Assembly (NCBI GenBank): GCA_903960915.1
Contig: CAJCCO010000037.1
Location: 33,228 to 97,227 of the forward strand
DNA from: an uncultured beta proteobacterium
GTDB taxonomy: Bacteria > Pseudomonadota > Gammaproteobacteria > Burkholderiales > Burkholderiaceae_C
DNA length: 64,000 nt
Direction: 5' to 3'
In this document: positions 62,001-64,000 of the stretch, piece after piece
How the letters are laid out: every line of letters starts with the position of its first letter
Position numbering within the stretch: position 1 is the first letter of the stretch
The notes under the pieces: model-generated
What the model was told of the DNA's origin: nothing
Databases searched by the model: none
What the model saw: only the letters and a program-made list of their open reading frames with translations
Made by a program: the position numbers and the translations under genes

Positions 62001-62328
62001 TGGCCGCGTCCCACCAATCGCTGATCCACTGGCCCTGTGCGTTTTGTCCGCGCAGCACACCCCACTGGCCACGTCCCTGGTCACCGTCTTGGGCGTGCAC
62101 CAGGGCGGGCATCTTGGCCGCATCGGGCCCGTTCAGCCAGCGCGGTGCGGCCACCTGCAGGTGCTGGGTGACTGTTTTAAGCTGAAGCTGCGGCGCCCCC
62201 AAAGCCTTGGGCGACAGCATGGCGGCCTCGGCAGCCTCTTGCAGCGCCAGCCTGTCCACGCTCTCGTGCTGCAGCTGCGCCAGGCGCGCCAGACAAGGCA
62301 ACAAGTGGTTCATCTCGGGAGAATTCAT
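59020..62328 (-). CDS. Fused type I secretion ABC exporter and membrane fusion (adaptor) protein
   Basis: 1102 residues in one uninterrupted frame. Residues 1-135 form a LapB-like degenerate C39 domain (LLPCLARLAQLQHESVDRLA) without the peptidase His. About 145-440 is a six-helix exporter domain (FYSMQVYDRVIPTAAAQTLL). About 470-700 is the ATPase: Walker A GPIGAGKTT, LSGGQRQLVNLTRAFLRQ, Walker B IWLLDEPTASMD, H-loop LVTHKAEM. A Pro/Gln linker (about 700-721) leads to one membrane helix (about 722-745), then an HlyD/LapC-like adaptor: QSADGGVLEKLLVEEGQSVK, a long coiled coil, VLTAPIAGVVKYLKVTT. Usually these are two genes. The start overlaps the tolC stop by four bases. It would export a protein directly to the outside with the TolC partner; substrate not in the window. 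Confidence 0.92.
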   Translation of the reverse strand: MNSPEMNHLLPCLARLAQLQHESVDRLALQEAAEAAMLSPKALGAPQLQLKTVTQHLQVAAPRWLNGPDAAKMPALVHAQDGDQGRGQWGVLRGQNAQGQWISDWWDAANNRWNECADAQLDRHVIATLRLTRPYSASNSPVYQLIRHELFSHGNLMRDALVGGVMINVLALVTSFYSMQVYDRVIPTAAAQTLLVLTLGVLGAIVFEWLAKRVRSRLYDRLIDAVDQRLARTVYLRFLAVRLDQLPQSVGALSAQMRGYETVRGFFTSATSSLLVDAPFALLFLGVMALIGGWLAAIPMAFFVVCLLVGIYYRKQVDTLANQSNTASNKKTGLLVESIEGAESIKSGQGGWRMLSRWMKTTDDARDSDLQMRNVSEHAQHLAGALQQVSYTLLVASGALLVSRGELTLGSLIACSILSGRVLNPVSMIPGQLVQWAHAKAALQGLDRLWALQDDHHGQEAPIVLANIKGAYRFEGVVANYGGKKALTVPNLVIRPGEKIGVLGPIGAGKTTLLRLLSGMYKPQEGRILLDDVDIAHLSKPLLAESLGYVQQDGRLFAGSLRDNLILGLLDPGDEGILQAARDTGLLQTVIANHPKGLQLEIFEGGTGLSGGQRQLVNLTRAFLRQPRIWLLDEPTASMDRGLEQQVTQALKAAIGNADTLILVTHKAEMFDLVDRLIVVANQQVVMDGPKAQVLQKLQTPPAPQAGPQQNPQPRPQPAEQRGFVSLTMLLLCAMVAFLLWAALFEIEQTVRAQGQIIPTARTQVIQSADGGVLEKLLVEEGQSVKAGQELAVMERERSVAGFEESRAKEAALTTALARAQAEAKEMAPVYPPSLRAYPKIVAVQQALYEQRKRSLDDELANQQQALDMAREELRMNEALLKNGDTSRLEVMRAKRQTVDIEGKINATRNKYLQDARAEASKLAEDLAANSFKLDERKSVLGHTVLTAPIAGVVKYLKVTTIGGVLRAGDEMMQISPTEGGLVFEVKINPVDIGQLQLGLPVSIKLDAFDYSVYGSLDGNLVYLSSDTLVEQGANGQSSSYYRAHVKLDADKALSHPNPMLAAVVFKPGMTATVDIKTGRRSVLKYLAKPIYKAFGGAMNER

Positions 62329-63617
62329 GGGGTGCCCTGGGTCACGGCCTCAATGCCGCGGGTGTAAAAGCTCAAGCGCCAACTGGCCACCACCTGGGCG
62401 GAGAGCAAGTCGGCGATCAGGGTCTCGGTTTGCGCCAACTCGCGTGCGGCGTTCATCACGTCCAACCATGTTTTGCGACCCGCCAAAAATTGGCGATCGT
62501 AGGACTCGGACACCGATTGCGCCGAGCGCAAGGACGCCCGCACCGAGGCCAGCCGTTGCTCTGAAGACAAAGCCAAAGCATGGTCGGCGAGCACTTGTTC
62601 GTTGATCACGCGCGTTTGCACCTGCACCTCGGCCACAGCAGCCTCAAGCTGGCCGCGCGCCGCTGCCACATTGGACAAGCTCGAAAGGCCTGCACCAAAG
62701 CGGCTGCTCACCCCTATAAACAAACGGTTTTCTGGTGCGCCATTGGCAAAGTTGAAGTTGCCGTACTGGCGCTCGGCACGCAAATAAACCTCGGGCGACA
62801 AGTCGGCCTGGCGCTCACCCACGGTGGCCTCTTGCACCCGAACCTGCGCCTGTGCTTTTTGCACGGCCGCACTCAGTTGCAGGGCTTGCGCCATCAGCGC
62901 TGCGGCCTGCGCCTGCACCGGGCGGGGAAGGGCCAAGGTGGTTACCAGTGAGGCCTGTGCAACGGGGCGGCCCAGCAACTGGCCCAGCCGGGCCAGGGCC
63001 ATGTCGCCCTGGGTGCGCGCTGCTGTCACATCGGCGCGGATGGCATCCAGGCGCGCCAGCGCCAACACCAGGTCGCTCTCGGCGGAGACCCCTTCGTCAA
63101 TGCGTCTTTGCACTTGGTCGCGCAGCCGGGCATGGGTAAGTTCGCTCTTTTGGTTGGCCTGTGTTTTAAGGTGTGCGGCGAGCCAGTCGCCATAGGCCTG
63201 CACCACGCGCAAGCCCAATTGCAGGCGCGTCTCATCAAGTGCGGCCTGGCTTTGGTCCAGACTGGCCTGGGCCTTGTCGGCGCCCGCGCTCAGGCGCCCG
63301 CCGGTGTAGAGCGGCTGCTGCAGGCGCAAGGTGGTCACCCGCTTGTCGCCCTGATAAAGCGGGTCGGAGGAGCTGGTGGCGGCGTTTTCTAAAGCCACTG
63401 AGGGCGTGGGGTAAAACTGCCAGCGCGCACTGTCCACCCCGGCCGTGGCCGAGGCCACCTGCGCACGCTGGCTTTGGGTGGCCGGGTGGGTGGCCAGCGT
63501 GTCCTGGATCAGCGCCTCCAGGGTCTGGGCTTGCGCCTGCGCCAGGCCCCACCAAGGGGCGCAGGCCATGCAGCCCCATAGCAGTTTGCGGCGGACAACT
63601 TGTAGGGTTTTGGCCAT
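62325..63617 (-). CDS. TolC-family outer membrane channel of the type I secretion operon
   Basis: 430 residues with signal peptide (WGCMACAPWWGLAQAQAQ). Two OEP repeats: LEALIQDTLATHPATQSQRA and VDSARWQFYPTPSVALENAA in the first, VRVQEATVGERQADLSPEVY and RLFIGVSSRFGAGLSSLSNV in the second, plus LRLQQPLYTGGRLSAGADKA. This is the LapE/TolC type that forms the trans-periplasmic tunnel. Its ATG directly abuts the stop of the small ORF at 63618-63833, and its stop overlaps the fused exporter start, so the three frames are closely coupled. Confidence 0.94.
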   Translation of the reverse strand: MAKTLQVVRRKLLWGCMACAPWWGLAQAQAQTLEALIQDTLATHPATQSQRAQVASATAGVDSARWQFYPTPSVALENAATSSSDPLYQGDKRVTTLRLQQPLYTGGRLSAGADKAQASLDQSQAALDETRLQLGLRVVQAYGDWLAAHLKTQANQKSELTHARLRDQVQRRIDEGVSAESDLVLALARLDAIRADVTAARTQGDMALARLGQLLGRPVAQASLVTTLALPRPVQAQAAALMAQALQLSAAVQKAQAQVRVQEATVGERQADLSPEVYLRAERQYGNFNFANGAPENRLFIGVSSRFGAGLSSLSNVAAARGQLEAAVAEVQVQTRVINEQVLADHALALSSEQRLASVRASLRSAQSVSESYDRQFLAGRKTWLDVMNAARELAQTETLIADLLSAQVVASWRLSFYTRGIEAVTQGTP

Positions 63618-63833
63618 CTAGAGGACTTGCAGGCCGACGCAATAGTTGGCGCAATCACCCATAGCGCCCTCCCAGATTCCCCATGAATGAAAAGCCCCCA
63701 ACGAGGTGCTCATTACCGCCTGGCGTCGCTGTTCATAAACCGTCGTGCCTGGGCTATTCCGGCGGCAAATCGGTGATGCCAGTCCTAGTGCCTGTAACAC
63801 AGTAGGCGTTTCAAATGATTGCGAAGTATTCAT
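63618..63833 (-). CDS. Small Cys-containing ORF abutting tolC (putative)
   Basis: 71 codons from ATG 63833 to TAG 63618, the stop touching the tolC ATG (TAGATG). The first 40 or so residues (MNTSQSFETPTVLQALGLAS, then PICRRNSPGTTVYEQRR) are polar; the end is small, Gly/Trp-rich and carries two cysteines (FHSWGIWEGAMG, then DCANYCVGLQVL). No Shine-Dalgarno is evident and I recognise no family. Its place at the head of an export operon suggests a small exported peptide or a leader ORF that couples translation to tolC. It may also be a chance frame. Confidence 0.45.
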   Translation of the reverse strand: MNTSQSFETPTVLQALGLASPICRRNSPGTTVYEQRRQAVMSTSLGAFHSWGIWEGAMGDCANYCVGLQVL

Positions 63834-63977
63834 GAAAATCAATTGTGCGATTGGTAACAGATACCTGTGAAGTGGACCAAAAAATGAAGCTCAGGCTTGG
63901 CGCCAGGTGGGGTCGTACTGAATTTTTTCGCAGCTAGTGATACGGCCCGATGAAGTTGAAACATCCATGAAACTTTT
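63834..63977 (-). other. Upstream region of the secretion operon
   Basis: About 145 bases ahead of the small ORF. No convincing ORF and no clear promoter boxes; the promoter of the secretion operon should lie here or further right, beyond the window. Confidence 0.4.
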
Positions 63978-64000
63978 GTCATCCCGGGCGAAGACCCGGG
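63978..64000 (+). repeat. Partial REP-like palindromic element at the window edge
   Basis: GTCATCCCGGGCGAAGACCCGGG: two CCCGGG arms around CGAAGA, the form of the short dispersed hairpins found between genes in many proteobacteria. The right flank is cut off. Confidence 0.5.

Noticed and set aside
59020..62328. Active C39 peptidase at the front of the exporter
   Set aside because: A Cys lies near residue 12, but the Gln ahead of it and the catalytic His/Asp region are not recognisable; it fits the degenerate LapB type.

Overview
The window looks like a chromosomal segment of a betaproteobacterium of the order Burkholderiales, most likely family Comamonadaceae (Rhodoferax/Polaromonas-like). 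This rests on GC-rich coding with strong third-position GC, on protein families remembered as typical of that group (Bug/TctC receptor, DUF2909, DUF2970, DUF2244, DUF1841, the cox cluster order, a pseudo-dihydroorotase paired with PyrB) and on the absence of phage, transposase or integrase genes. Genes are densely packed. The largest gap without a gene is about 270 bases (32880-33149). One tRNA gene, tRNA-Arg(CCT), is present; I see no rRNA and no CRISPR array.

Region by region: 1-3530 (minus) holds a glutathione S-transferase cut by the window edge and a pair of M16 peptidases. 3560-17023 (plus) starts with ftsY and then runs through an E. coli ynj-like set: a YnjB-type binding protein, a beta-propeller protein, a carboxylesterase, a YegD-type Hsp70, the fused permease YnjC, ATPase YnjD, the CDP-alcohol phosphatidyltransferase YnjF, a TVP38-disulfide reductase fusion, a DUF3047 protein, the flavoprotein that is elsewhere fused to SelD, and a MAPEG protein. 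selD faces this run convergently (17094-18188). rpoH follows with a perfect CIRCE operator. 20466-30130 (minus) is the aa3/caa3 cytochrome c oxidase structural and assembly cluster. 30264-32879 holds a BioC-like methyltransferase, comF, trmL and a MaoC hydratase.

33150-38276 is a signalling block: a CheB-CheR-PAS-histidine kinase fusion, a LuxR-type response regulator and a PAS-GGDEF diguanylate cyclase. 38292-45070 holds a TSUP permease, a thiolase, two acetyltransferases, cytochrome c4 and a MoxR/VWA pair. 45074-47854 holds hypothetical exported proteins, the tRNA and an Mpo1-like protein. 47907-51696 (minus) is the operon yqgE-ruvX-pyrR-pyrB-pyrC', in which PyrC' has lost its metal ligands and is probably a structural partner of PyrB. 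A photolyase, a truncated ChpA-like protein, rubredoxin, thiD and hemL follow.

The right end is the most accessory-looking part: a HigBA toxin-antitoxin pair with a textbook promoter/operator, then (minus strand) a type I secretion operon made of a tiny Cys-containing ORF, a TolC-family protein and one 1102-residue polypeptide that joins a LapB-like ABC exporter to an HlyD/LapC-like adaptor.

Main candidates for new biology are (1) the ABC-adaptor fusion and the small ORF whose stop codon abuts the tolC start; (2) the ynj-to-selD locus as a possible selenium or oxyanion uptake and activation module; (3) the kinase-less ChpA remnant. All function calls come from reading motifs and remembered families; no database search was run.
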